Source: Bremia lactucae
Lineage: Eukaryota > Oomycota > Peronosporomycetes > Peronosporales > Peronosporaceae
NCBI RefSeq assembly: GCF_004359215.1
Contig: NC_090627.1
Coordinates: forward strand, 1,619,857-1,655,516
Length of the DNA: 35,660 bases
Direction of reading: 5' to 3'
Position 1 is the first letter of the stretch, and every line of letters begins with the position of its first letter. The notes under the pieces are model-generated. The model did no database searches. It was not told where the DNA came from and saw only the letters and a list, made by a program, of their open reading frames with translations. Positions 9,903 to 19,653 of this stretch are shown piece by piece. The translations under genes were made by a program, and so were the position numbers.

Positions 9903-11140
9903 CGTAAGAGTGAATGGTCACGCTTGCATGTTCTATATCCAGGAGCTCTACTCAAGCCCTTAATTCAATACTTGACGGCTCAACCGTTTGTCTGAGAAGA
10001 CTGCTAGCAAAACCACAAGCGCGATAAAATCAGCATCATTTATTTTTTCGGCGTTATAGTAGTTAAGATCCATATGACTTAAAACACGAATGTATCGTAA
10101 AGGTTAAGGCCTAAAGCCCAATATTTGGCACGTTCGGCCGAGTTGGACATGACGAGCTTTACTTTTGTCGCATCGTTTTTCGATGCGGCGAATTTCGATG
10201 ACATCGTCTGGTTCGACGAGCCGTCTTAACGAGGATTCGCCTTCGACTGCCTAGAATTATGAAACTTCAATCTTTCGGGTTGACGTGCATACGTCAGCCC
10301 GACAGCACCATATAAATTGCTACCTCAATAGTTCAAGTTGTAGACCATCTTGTTCTCTTACGGCTCGGCTTGTTGAGAGCCTTGCTGGTATAGCAAGGTT
10401 TGCTTTTCTGGGCCATATCGAGCTCATGTTGTATAAACTAGGCAATAGACGCATGTTAGTCGTCTTGTGTAATGCGAATAACATTTTGCTTACGGCTGAA
10501 CCCCCTAATGACGAGCTCATACGCTCGACCGCTTTCCACTTGAGGTCACTCAATTGAAAAAATTCTCACGCAAAGCGTGAAAGCATTTTTGAGGGGCATA
10601 AAATCTCCTCCCTTCTTCATCTATAATGTCCAAGTTGCCGAATGTTAAAAGCACCACGAAGTACACGAGGTCTAAAGGGGAACCTCATACTAATAATACT
10701 TCAGTTTTTAGCCAACCCACACTGATAACAGCAAAGGTGAACTGCCATTGAATGCTTCACGTACACGACGTGCAGAGGAAGGGTTCTTAAGTTGCTAATA
10801 TTTCTTAGCAACTGAAGGTAAGTACAAAGGAAGGCTCAGTGTAGAAAAACGTTAAGTATTTATCATATAGACTTGTTATATGAACCAATGGATAGAACAA
10901 TCACATTTTTAGTTAATATTACGATGTGTTGTAACAACACTATCTATAAAGGTAGGGCTCCCGTCAATTTTGGTAAAATCCTCGCATTATGATATAATTT
11001 TAAATGATTGGCTAGTTACCAAGCTGATATCTTTTTTTTAGCTGGCACATTTGTATCTGGTCGTTAATCATCGACGCATAGAAATTAGGTAGGGGATGAT
11101 ATGATAGCACTGCCCGCTCGCTGCCTTTCGACGTCAACTA
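9903..11140. repeat. 1.24-kb duplicated block, copy 1
   Basis: This block repeats at 11142-12380 in the same orientation. Both begin CGTAAGAGTGAATGGTCACG and end GACGTCAACTA. Outside one stretch the copies differ at only about three positions (near 10435, 10558, 10585); within about 10632-10702 they differ at roughly 17 positions plus one indel. The content is retroelement-like: it shares a short block (CACGTACAC...GTACAGAGGAAGG type) with 6305-6340 and carries hairpins, but no recognisable protein domain. The 90-residue frame at 10285-10557 is not convincing. Confidence 0.9.
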
Positions 11141-11141
11141 N
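11141..11141. other. assembly gap (single N)
   Basis: The base is N. It separates two near-identical copies of a 1.24-kb block, which is the signature of contig ends that overlap but were not merged. Confidence 0.95.
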
Positions 11142-12380
11142 CGTAAGAGTGAATGGTCACGCTTGCATGTTCTATATCCAGGAGCTCTACTCAAGCCCTT
11201 AATTCAATACTTGACGGCTCAACCGTTTGTCTGAGAAGACTGCTAGCAAAACCACAAGCGCGATAAAATCAGCATCATTTATTTTTTCGGCGTTATAGTA
11301 GTTAAGATCCATATGACTTAAAACACGAATGTATCGTAAAGGTTAAGGCCTAAAGCCCAATATTTGGCACGTTCGGCCGAGTTGGACATGACGAGCTTTA
11401 CTTTTGTCGCATCGTTTTTCGATGCGGCGAATTTCGATGACATCGTCTGGTTCGACGAGCCGTCTTAACGAGGATTCGCCTTCGACTGCCTAGAATTATG
11501 AAACTTCAATCTTTCGGGTTGACGTGCATACGTCAGCCCGACAGCACCATATAAATTGCTACCTCAATAGTTCAAGTTGTAGACCATCTTGTTCTCTTAC
11601 GGCTCGGCTTGTTGAGAGCCTTGCTGGTATAGCAAGGTTTGCTTTTCTGGGCCATATCGAGCTCATGTTGTATGAACTAGGCAATAGACGCATGTTAGTC
11701 GTCTTGTGTAATGCGAATAACATTTTGCTTACGGCTGAACCCCCTAATGACGAGCTCATACGCTCGACCGCTTTCCACTTGAGGTCACTCAATTGAGAAA
11801 ATTCTCACGCAAAGCGTGAAAGCCTTTTTGAGGGGCATAAAATCTCCTCCCTTCTTCATCTATAATGTCCATGTTGGCGGGTGTTAAAAGGACGACGTAG
11901 TGCTACGAGGTGTAGCGGGGCACCTTATGCTACTCATGCTTCAGTTTTTAGCCAACCCACACTGATAACAGCAAAGGTGAACTGCCATTGAATGCTTCAC
12001 GTACACGACGTGCAGAGGAAGGGTTCTTAAGTTGCTAATATTTCTTAGCAACTGAAGGTAAGTACAAAGGAAGGCTCAGTGTAGAAAAACGTTAAGTATT
12101 TATCATATAGACTTGTTATATGAACCAATGGATAGAACAATCACATTTTTAGTTAATATTACGATGTGTTGTAACAACACTATCTATAAAGGTAGGGCTC
12201 CCGTCAATTTTGGTAAAATCCTCGCATTATGATATAATTTTAAATGATTGGCTAGTTACCAAGCTGATATCTTTTTTTTAGCTGGCACATTTGTATCTGG
12301 TCGTTAATCATCGACGCATAGAAATTAGGTAGGGGATGATATGATAGCACTGCCCGCTCGCTGCCTTTCGACGTCAACTA
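11142..12380. repeat. 1.24-kb duplicated block, copy 2
   Basis: Near-identical to 9903-11140, one base longer. It continues at 12381 into sequence not seen after copy 1. Divergence is concentrated at about 11871-11942. See copy 1 for content. Confidence 0.9.
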
Positions 12381-13073
12381 TTTTATAATTAATTTGCAAT
12401 CGTTTAGTCCAGTTTCCGTCCATTATTATTGGACTAACGGTTTACGACACAAAAAGATTCTATTCTGTAGACTGAAACCTTCTATTTCACGTCGAAATTT
12501 AAGTACCTTGGATGTGCCCATGCAGATAAGATGTGGCCGATTAGTAGTGTATTAATTAACAACCTTTAAGTGTTAATTTCATGTAACGATACACCCCGTT
12601 ACAACGAGGAGGACTCAGCTGAAAGATTTGAATGTTCTTGTGTCACAAATGACTTGTAAACAGACCTAGACGTTCGTTAATACTATGCATGCTTAAAATT
12701 TGCCAATTATATCAAACTAAGGGTGTCTTCTTACCAAAAAAAGAGGGAGTGTAACGATTCCTTTAAGATAATATTCCTCTTTAAATATTATTCCTCATAC
12801 AGGCAATGATAATTGAGTAACGAGCATCCGTGTTTCACAATTCCGCTATCGATAGTCTTGGGGACGAAACCTTCATTAACATAAGTCTGAAGTGTAGCAA
12901 TCATAAATTTGTAATCAAGGTTTGTTTTGGCGAAGTATTGAGATGACAGCTGGCAGACGAAAATGCGTTATCAAAAATTTGATTTGCCCGCAATGTTAAA
13001 TTTGAGACAAAAATTTCATTTTTTTTTGCTAAATTTTGTTTCGTAGAAATCGCAAATTGAGTCTATCAAAGCC
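12381..13073. other. AT-rich upstream region with possible LTR ends
   Basis: No gene. Two retroelement-like signals are visible. TGTAACG (12582-12588) and CGTTACA (12597-12603) form an inverted pair like the LTR termini of the gypsy family at 6879. A purine tract AAAAAAAGAGGGAG (12736-12749) is followed directly by TGTAACG, as at a 3' LTR start. The last 80 bp before the effector gene hold a T-rich run and CTAAATTTTG (13017-13039), which loosely resembles an oomycete Inr/FPR core promoter. Confidence 0.35.
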
Positions 13074-14852
13074 ATGGTCAAAGCGTGTTGGGGCTCTGTC
13101 ATACTGATGTGCACTCTCGCTCTGCATCCATACAACGAGATTGCACAGGCGCGAGAGGAATCGGCTCTCCGCGCTGTCAATGCGTCAACAAAAGGGGAGG
13201 TATTACAAAGCCACTTTGAGGAAAGGGCTCCAAGTTACACGGATCTTGCTAGAAAGGCTGCTGGCTTTGCCGACAAAATTCATAATTATATCAGCTCTGT
13301 TCGTCATTTGAATATTTCAAACGAAAAGGTTCAACTTATGTATAGGAACTGGCGAATTTATCGAAAACAAAGCCTCCGAAAAATCAATCCCGCAACGGAA
13401 AAGGACAAAATTCGGGAGGCACTCTCAGATGAATTTCAACTTAAATTTTCTGACTTTCAACGAGCTGTAATCATCGCTGCGTGTCTGTCCAGGAGTGATT
13501 CCAAATTTCAGCGACACATTAAAATTGAGCGAAAATTGCTGTTTGAAGAATGGATGGCGATGTCGCCCGAGGAAGTCTTTGATATGTTAGGCCTTGACGC
13601 AACACATTCCAATTTTCTAACTGACCCGCTGTTGGAGCTATTTGTCATGTTTCTGGAAAATTATAACAAAACGTACGAAGTTGTGCGTGACAAGCTGATG
13701 GAGGCCTACATGGGTGATAGAGGGGCGTTAATACAACTTCTTAAAGACGGTGGTGAAATTGGTGCCAAGGTGTTCAAAATAATGCCAAAAGATTGGGAGA
13801 AAATCATTTATTACCCGCCACGTGAACTATTAAGGGAACTGCGTCTTGATCAAATCCCGTTCAAGAAGCTTTTGAATTATCCCGATTTAAAGTTCTGGTG
13901 CGAGGAAGTTCAAAAAACTGGCGACAATCCGTATCGCATCTTGCTGGACAAGTTCCTGAATGAGATGGATGAGTTAAACTTTGTGAAAGAGCTGGACGCA
14001 GCATCAAATCAAGCGCTGTCGAACTTTTTAGACATGTTTTTAGCAGAATTGGAAAATGCTCTGTATGAGCGTTGGAATCAGGTTGAGAAGTTGACGGCTC
14101 CGAAAGTTGCAAAAGTAAAACTGCAACTTGACCTTACAGCGGCCACTGATTTTTTCCAACGGCCGCTTTGTCGGATCTATCTGTCGTACATCAAGTATTG
14201 TAAGAGCAGTGTGCACCAGTCCATTCTGCGCAACTTGAAAAAATCTTATAAAGGGGTGGCTCAAATGATACAAGCAGCAAGAGAAGCTGATCCCCGAATT
14301 GCGTCAATCGTGACGATCGCTTATGACGAATACTGGAAAACTCGCACATTAAAAGCCGCTTTCAACGATCTAAATCTACAAGAGGACGTGCTGAGAAGTC
14401 CGTGGTTTACTTACTGGTTAGAGCTTGCAGTGGTTAAATCCTCAGACGCCGATTACGCGGCAAGTCTCGTGCTTAATTCTATTAGAAGAAACTACTTGGA
14501 GCAAGCAGCAGCGAGCCTGCTTAAAAGTGCAATTGAGACAGCACCATCGAACGAAGTCAAAGACCTGCTGTCCCTTATTCTCAAAAAGTACATACGAAAT
14601 CAGCGCTCGCTAGACGTATTCAAAGGTTTAGAGCTCGACAAAGCTAAAGGTAATCTCTTTAACGATCACTTTATGCTTTGTTGGATCATAGCGACGGACG
14701 GGTTGCATGAAGGTATAAGATTACGTCCGTTCACGATGCTTTACGAGCGTAATTACCTTTTGAGTCTATCGTACCTCGCAATAACTCATACTGGCGACGC
14801 TGTGGATAAGTTTGCCAATGAAATGATTAAGTATCTGAACTCCAACAAGTAG
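13074..14852 (+). CDS. secreted EER/LWY-repeat effector candidate (RXLR-like)
   Basis: An intact, intronless 592-residue protein. Residues 1 to about 26 form a signal peptide (hydrophobic core VILMCTLAL, likely cut after AQA). An EER motif lies at 49-51 (SHFEER), where RXLR-class effectors carry it, but there is no canonical RXLR before it; the nearest match is SALR at 30-33. The rest is alpha-helical with at least four segments of LWY-module type: about 155-200 (W160, SPEEVFDMLGLD), 237-280 (LLRELRLD, FW at 274-275), 418-450 (W444, W448) and 511-540 (LDVFKGLELD, W537). Such oomycete proteins are secreted into the host and bind host targets through WY/LWY surfaces; the target here is unknown. 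It sits at the edge of a retroelement block, typical for effectors. No Cys-rich or enzymatic domain is seen. The class is fairly sure; translocation and function are inference. Confidence 0.8.
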   Translation: MVKACWGSVILMCTLALHPYNEIAQAREESALRAVNASTKGEVLQSHFEERAPSYTDLARKAAGFADKIHNYISSVRHLNISNEKVQLMYRNWRIYRKQSLRKINPATEKDKIREALSDEFQLKFSDFQRAVIIAACLSRSDSKFQRHIKIERKLLFEEWMAMSPEEVFDMLGLDATHSNFLTDPLLELFVMFLENYNKTYEVVRDKLMEAYMGDRGALIQLLKDGGEIGAKVFKIMPKDWEKIIYYPPRELLRELRLDQIPFKKLLNYPDLKFWCEEVQKTGDNPYRILLDKFLNEMDELNFVKELDAASNQALSNFLDMFLAELENALYERWNQVEKLTAPKVAKVKLQLDLTAATDFFQRPLCRIYLSYIKYCKSSVHQSILRNLKKSYKGVAQMIQAAREADPRIASIVTIAYDEYWKTRTLKAAFNDLNLQEDVLRSPWFTYWLELAVVKSSDADYAASLVLNSIRRNYLEQAAASLLKSAIETAPSNEVKDLLSLILKKYIRNQRSLDVFKGLELDKAKGNLFNDHFMLCWIIATDGLHEGIRLRPFTMLYERNYLLSLSYLAITHTGDAVDKFANEMIKYLNSNK

Positions 14853-16100
14853 CCTCCAAACAAACGTCTGCGAACGCCAGCGCTTTATCCGTGAAGAGCC
14901 AGCTGCTTTTGAAGACCCTACGCACGCTAGCGGTCTAACCGTATGCTCGACTTCTGCATTTTCTACACTTTCTAAAAGAATACGAGTGTAATTAGTTGCC
15001 TGGAATTAATACACGTCTTTTTCTTGCGGTGTTGGTGTGTGTGTGTCTCCATAACTGACAAATGTCTGGACTAAGCGCATTTATGCCGACCCGGCCGTCA
15101 GCAGCCTCTAATTTGCTATTGCTCGGAGTTTCCTAGCGTCAATTTAAGCAGATCAATCCCTTAGATAGAATGTAAGTCTTTCATAACAAATACTTTCACG
15201 GTAGGAAAAATGTTTGCAAGACCAAAGCACTTATCTTTGCAACATGTAATTCAACAAAATCGTCTCTTATTTATTGCAAAAATTGGCGTAAGGTACTATA
15301 TGGCGCGACTCAACTCTTCCTAGTGTATGTTGAGCGAATCGTCGGGAGTTGGTTAATATCTGCAGTCAGCGGAGCGCGTCTCCTCGCATGTATTCAATTA
15401 CTTCGTCAAAACCCGCAAGGGTACCCGCCTTCACTGGACATCAGCCACGACAAGCCACCTACCCGTGCGCTTGTATCCTGGCTCAGGACTTTTCAGACAT
15501 CTTGCTCATGTCAACATGTCAATAGACGATCGCGAAACTCCTCCTCCTAGTTGGTTAATATCGTGGTTTGTCCATTAATAAAGCCTAAAATGAGTAGGTA
15601 ATGGCTCAAGTACGTTTTTCCGATGCTGATTGGATAAAGCGATCGCTTGCTCGTTGGAGGTACGATGGTGCAGCACGGGTGTCGCTGGAATTGGCTAGAG
15701 CATGTTGAACGCAGGCTCGTGCCTTCGCCGCAAACATAGCTTTGACTTCAGCTGCTGGGCCACCATATATATATATTTAATGAATCAAACTAGCATATTC
15801 GGCGACGAGAAAACAAATTGTATCCAATCAAACGTCCTGAAACGTGACATCATAACGCAATATAAGAGCTATTTAAATCAATTAAAAATTTAATATTATG
15901 TTTTATTCAGAAAATTACGCACACTACAAAAGAATGGCTGTTTTTCAGAGATCCCATTTCATTAAGGCCATCTGAGTTTGAGGTATTTTTAGTGGCTAAA
16001 AATGAAGGGTTTGTTGCTTGAGGTGGTCGTGGAGGTAGCAAGGGCGTTCGGCCAATGCGTCGCAGCACAATAACGGACAACGAGGGCCAGCGAGGTTGAT
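14853..16100. other. intergenic, no supported gene
   Basis: Short frames at 15323-15550, 15601-15708 and 15702-15893 show no recognisable domain. Simple repeats are present: a (GT)n run at about 15034-15046 and an (AT)n run at about 15764-15775. The 15601 frame (starting MAQVRFSDADWIKR) looks protein-like but stops after 35 codons and may be a relic. Confidence 0.45.
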
Positions 16101-16159
16101 AATGACATCAGAGCGAGCGAATAGGACAGGGTCGATATGGCAATAGACCGTGATAACGA

Positions 16160-16760
16160 GCACTGAACGATCTTTTTGAGAAGACGCTGGCTGAGGAGTA
16201 CGATGACGAGTTGTTGGGAAAGTTGAAAGAGCTCGACACAAAGACGCGCGGTAAGGAGGCGCTAGAGGGCTGTATGCTAGCCACCTTTGTTGAAGATTAT
16301 GTAATGGTGCAGTAGAAGCTGGCAGAAGCTAAGGGCAAGCTTGGAAACTATCCTTAGCAGGTTCTTAAAGAATGTGAGGTAGATCATCACGCCTACGAGT
16401 ATGACGAGAATGCCGAATTTGAGGATGATATTCCGGACAAAGGAAAAAGAAACAGCCAGAGACAGTTCGCCTTGCCGAAAATGAAGACATTTGCAAGCAA
16501 AAAGTGACGCTGTTAAGTAATTCAGGAATTCCTTAGGGCGTATTTGAAGCGCAAGCCCAAGAGCAAAGTGATTTAACAGCAGCAATCTGAAACTGGTCCG
16601 AGACAGAAAGGTGAAACGAAAGAGTAGAAGCGCACACGTAAGACAAGTGTGAAGATGCACAAAAATTGCCTGGCGTATGGAGAAGGAAGATTTGAAAGCA
16701 GCATATAAGGAGGAAGAAGTGCGGCAGTCTCTGCAAACGGTAGCCGGCCTGTGCATCTAT
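16160..16760 (+). pseudogene. LTV1-like ribosome biogenesis factor, decayed
   Basis: Plus-strand translation, in shifting frames, gives an acidic segment ALNDLFEKTLAEEYDDELLG followed by a D-T-K-T-R-G stretch and FVEDYVMVQ (16160-16312), in-frame TAG codons at 16313 and 16355, a further acidic stretch (EVDHHAYEYDENAEFEDD, about 16375-16430), then a basic C-terminal end with KGETKE, RKTSVK and MEKEDLKAAYKEEEVRQSL (16600-16740). Acidic middle with EYDDE plus a Lys/Arg/Glu-rich KxETxEE...K-A-K-E-E-K-R end is the architecture of LTV1, a cytoplasmic 40S subunit assembly and export factor. The N-terminal half is not found. It is clearly non-functional; a second, intact gene would be expected elsewhere. 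Identification is from remembered family features and is moderate. Confidence 0.5.
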
Positions 16761-17107
16761 CTTTACTGAATAATAGTTTATCAAGCATTTTAAGGTCAGT
16801 GCACCAATTGTCTGCGTTAATTTCCTGCGCTTTCGGCAGGTATTTGAAGTTTAGAGCCTTTTAATAAGTTAAGAAGCATTTCAGCAAATGGTATTGTTTG
16901 TAGCCAATCAAAATACCTCAAACTTAGCTGGGGGTGGGTTTAGCAAAACTTGGGGTGGTCTAGACATTGATGACAAAAAAACGACGTCCACGCGTTCGGT
17001 TGTTCTCAGAAAACAAGATGCATGTAAAAAAGGCCAAGCTTAATCGTAGAGCACAATATATAATCAAACCCTCGTAGCCTTCCGCTCTGCAGGTTTCTAA
17101 TTGACTT

Positions 17108-18751
17108 TCAAAGGTCGTTTTCTTTGCCAGAAGTAGTAGTAAGACCCGCTACGGGCGTGAGCGTCACGTTAAGCGGACCTTTGACAGGAAACATGATGGA
17201 GAATTCGTACGTAAGAAGCCACGGATCGTCCACAGTCGTGACGTCAAACTTGCTCAAGAGTGTTGCAAGGGTCATTTTCATTTCCATCATGGCAAATCGC
17301 AGGCCGAGACACACGTGCTGACCAGCTCCGAAGGTGCTAAATGCAAAAGGCGAGAACACACGAAGCTTCTTTGTGTGTGGATCAATCATCCGCTCGGGTT
17401 GAAACGCAAGTGCGTCGTGGCCCCACGTAATGGGATTGCGTCCATTGCAATAGGACGACACCATGATCGTCTGGCCCTTTTGAATAAACGTGCCATCCCG
17501 TAACGTCGTGTCTTGCATGCACTCGCGCGCGAGGAAGCCCGTGGATGGCGTCAAGCGCAAGTTTTCTTTAATCGCTGCTTCGAGGTACACAAGATGTCGC
17601 ACGTGTTCGGCCTTTGCGACACGAATGGCTCCTGTCAAAAGGCCCGGGACGTTTTGTTGCATTTCGTCGCGAATTTTACGCAAAATCTTTGGATAGCGAT
17701 TCATCATGATGATAAACCAGCACATGCTATGCGCCACTGCGTCTTTGCCTGCAAACACGAACGTCGTGACCATATCGCGCATAGTAGTTACGAGGTCGTC
17801 GTCGTGCTTTTTAACGTTCTCGGGCGCGGGTAGATTGCTCTCTAAAAACAATGAAATCAAATCTTTTTCAACCAGCTTTTGGTTCATAGCGGCCCGTTGG
17901 GCTTTCTTTTCCATCGACTCGCGAATCACTTGATTGATAAAGTTGTGCAACGTTGCAATGTCGTTTCGAAAGGTTTTTTCCTTTCCAAAATTCAAGAATC
18001 GTTGGAGGCGCCAGATAGAAGTCGGCGTTTGGACACGGACTGCAAAGCCAATAGCAGCACTGTCAAACGCTTCTAGGAATTCATGATCCGAATCGCGAGT
18101 CGGACTGTCTCGGAGCGTATGGAGCTCGACGCCCAAACCAATCTTTGTGATGATGTCCATGGAAAAGTGATGAAATTCGGTTTTAAGACTAAAGGGTTCG
18201 TGCCGTGCACGATACGTTGCTAGAACGTCTAACAACACATGGAGTTTTTCGACCACGATCGTTTCCATAATGTCTTTAGTCCTTTGCATGGTAAAGAGAT
18301 GACTCGCAATTTTTCGGTGATAGTGCCATTGCTCGCCGTCGGCAATGATCAAGCCTTTCCCAAAAAGATCATAGCTTAGGTACTGTCCCATGGGACCACG
18401 TAAGAAGATAGCTCCTTGAGTTGACAGGACATCTTCGATGGAATCAGGGGACGTCAAAACGATCGTTTCGGGGCGTCCCGGGATGTGGTACATCCACGGA
18501 CGAAAGTCAAAAGCCTTGGCCTGTTCATAGACCCAATCGTGGAAACGATCGACCGAGTGGTGGATATCGAGCAAATTCTTGAGAATTGGCAAGGTGGTCG
18601 AGGGCATCGGGGGGACTTTACGAGATTGGAGGGTCTTGGTCGATTTGGAGTGGTTAAGCAAGAGCGACAGGAGGAGAGACACCGCCACGGCAGTGGAGGC
18701 AGAGATGGCGACATGGGTGGGATTGCTGATCAAGTCGGAGACGGATTTCAT
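17108..18751 (-). CDS. cytochrome P450, CYP86-clan-like
   Basis: An intact 547-residue microsomal P450. Residues 11-32 form an N-terminal membrane anchor, followed by a Pro-containing hinge (VPPMPS at 46-51). The ExxR pair of the K helix is E396/R399 (KENLRL), the PERF-type motif is PERM at 452-455, and the heme loop FSTFGAGQHVCLG puts the axial Cys at 481. The I-helix motif reads AGKDAVA (334-340): the acid D337 is kept but the usual Thr after it is Ala338. Overall layout resembles fatty-acid omega-hydroxylases of the CYP86 clan, which with a P450 reductase oxidise acyl chains at the ER; the substrate here is unknown. The gene is divergent from GTP cyclohydrolase II across 902 bp. A 587-bp copy of codons 340-535 sits 9.7 kb away at 26854-27440. 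Confidence 0.92.
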   Translation of the reverse strand: MKSVSDLISNPTHVAISASTAVAVSLLLSLLLNHSKSTKTLQSRKVPPMPSTTLPILKNLLDIHHSVDRFHDWVYEQAKAFDFRPWMYHIPGRPETIVLTSPDSIEDVLSTQGAIFLRGPMGQYLSYDLFGKGLIIADGEQWHYHRKIASHLFTMQRTKDIMETIVVEKLHVLLDVLATYRARHEPFSLKTEFHHFSMDIITKIGLGVELHTLRDSPTRDSDHEFLEAFDSAAIGFAVRVQTPTSIWRLQRFLNFGKEKTFRNDIATLHNFINQVIRESMEKKAQRAAMNQKLVEKDLISLFLESNLPAPENVKKHDDDLVTTMRDMVTTFVFAGKDAVAHSMCWFIIMMNRYPKILRKIRDEMQQNVPGLLTGAIRVAKAEHVRHLVYLEAAIKENLRLTPSTGFLARECMQDTTLRDGTFIQKGQTIMVSSYCNGRNPITWGHDALAFQPERMIDPHTKKLRVFSPFAFSTFGAGQHVCLGLRFAMMEMKMTLATLLSKFDVTTVDDPWLLTYEFSIMFPVKGPLNVTLTPVAGLTTTSGKENDL

Positions 18752-18800
18752 GAGTAGAGGTGAGTAGCTGGGGCGATGAAGTCAAGAGGGCAGCAAGCAC

Positions 18801-18830
18801 GGTGTTAGAGAATGTGGCAAGAAAATGACT
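18801..18830 (-). promoter_or_regulatory. possible oomycete Inr/FPR core promoter of the P450 gene
   Basis: On the minus strand, TCATTTTC followed after four bases by CCACATTCTC lies 54-78 nt before the start codon. This resembles the oomycete initiator (TCATTYY core) followed by the flanking promoter region (CAWTTTNYY type). The FPR half is imperfect. No experimental transcription start is known from the sequence. Confidence 0.35.
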
Positions 18831-19653
18831 TGAGTAACGATGGGACGTTTGTCGTTGGGCTTGAGTTCCATCAAGATGCATAAGTTCATGGACTTGAAAT
18901 ATACTGATCTCAAATGAAATAAATACCTTTGCCTTTGTATGCACTTTGGCGCGCCACACAACTTTTAAATTAAATATTCGACCAAAGGAGCCGACTTGTT
19001 AAAAAGATATTTCTATGGTGATGGAGGCGAACCAGAATAAGATCGTTGCGCAAAATACCGGATAAGATGTATCTTTAATTGACGCAGCGAGTAGGTAACT
19101 TGACGTTTTCACTATAGCTCGAGTCTTGGAGAAAAGATGTAATAACACTGCAAATCTTTCTATGTAGAAATAATGCCTTGTCATGCTAGATGCTCTGCTG
19201 AAAGTTTCCTGTTTTAATGTTTTGTAATCAAAACAAAACTCAATCTCTGAAACAAGCTTACTAGAATTTAGATATCGTTCCGTAGAAGAGCCAGCATATT
19301 ACAAATCGCTACAATTAAATCGTACAAATGTATCATAACAGAAAGCGTATAAATATACCCATAACGTCCCAGTGTTATATATCCTCAACTCAAACTTAAT
19401 ATTCCATTAAAACACCAGTCCTTGACGTCTCAAGTTTGTTTATCGTTGTCTTGAACTAGCGCTCGCCAAAACGTCCAGGTCGCATTTCTTACTCGTATAG
19501 AATGCTTTCCACATTCGTGCAGTCTTCCACGCTTTTCAATACCTTATAAATCAAATCGCACACCTCCAAATTGGCCCTCTATCCTCTTATGCACTCACCA
19601 AACAAAATACACCAGATCTCGAATGTATTAACGTCTAGAGGTTCCTATTCAAT
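18831..19653. other. intergenic between divergent P450 and GTP cyclohydrolase II genes
   Basis: No gene seen. The small minus-strand frame at 18999-19184 has no support. The DNA is AT-rich and must hold the upstream signals of the plus-strand gene at 19654. CGCATTTCTTACTC at about 19481-19494 is weakly initiator-like. Confidence 0.4.

Noticed and set aside
10285..10557. 90-codon plus frame and 77-codon minus frame, repeated at 11524-11796
   Set aside because: Present twice only because the DNA is duplicated; no motif, and the two strands give equally long frames.
13074..14852. Canonical RXLR effector call
   Set aside because: No R-x-L-R occurs between the signal peptide and EER; only SALR, so it is listed as RXLR-like.
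16277..16784. Minus-strand hydrophobic reading frames (up to 159 codons)
   Set aside because: They are antisense to the decayed LTV1-like frame; Phe/Leu richness arises from reading Lys/Glu-rich codons backwards.
18454..18759. Plus- and minus-strand frames over the P450 N-terminus
   Set aside because: Overlap the coding strand of a clear P450 in other frames; no independent motif.
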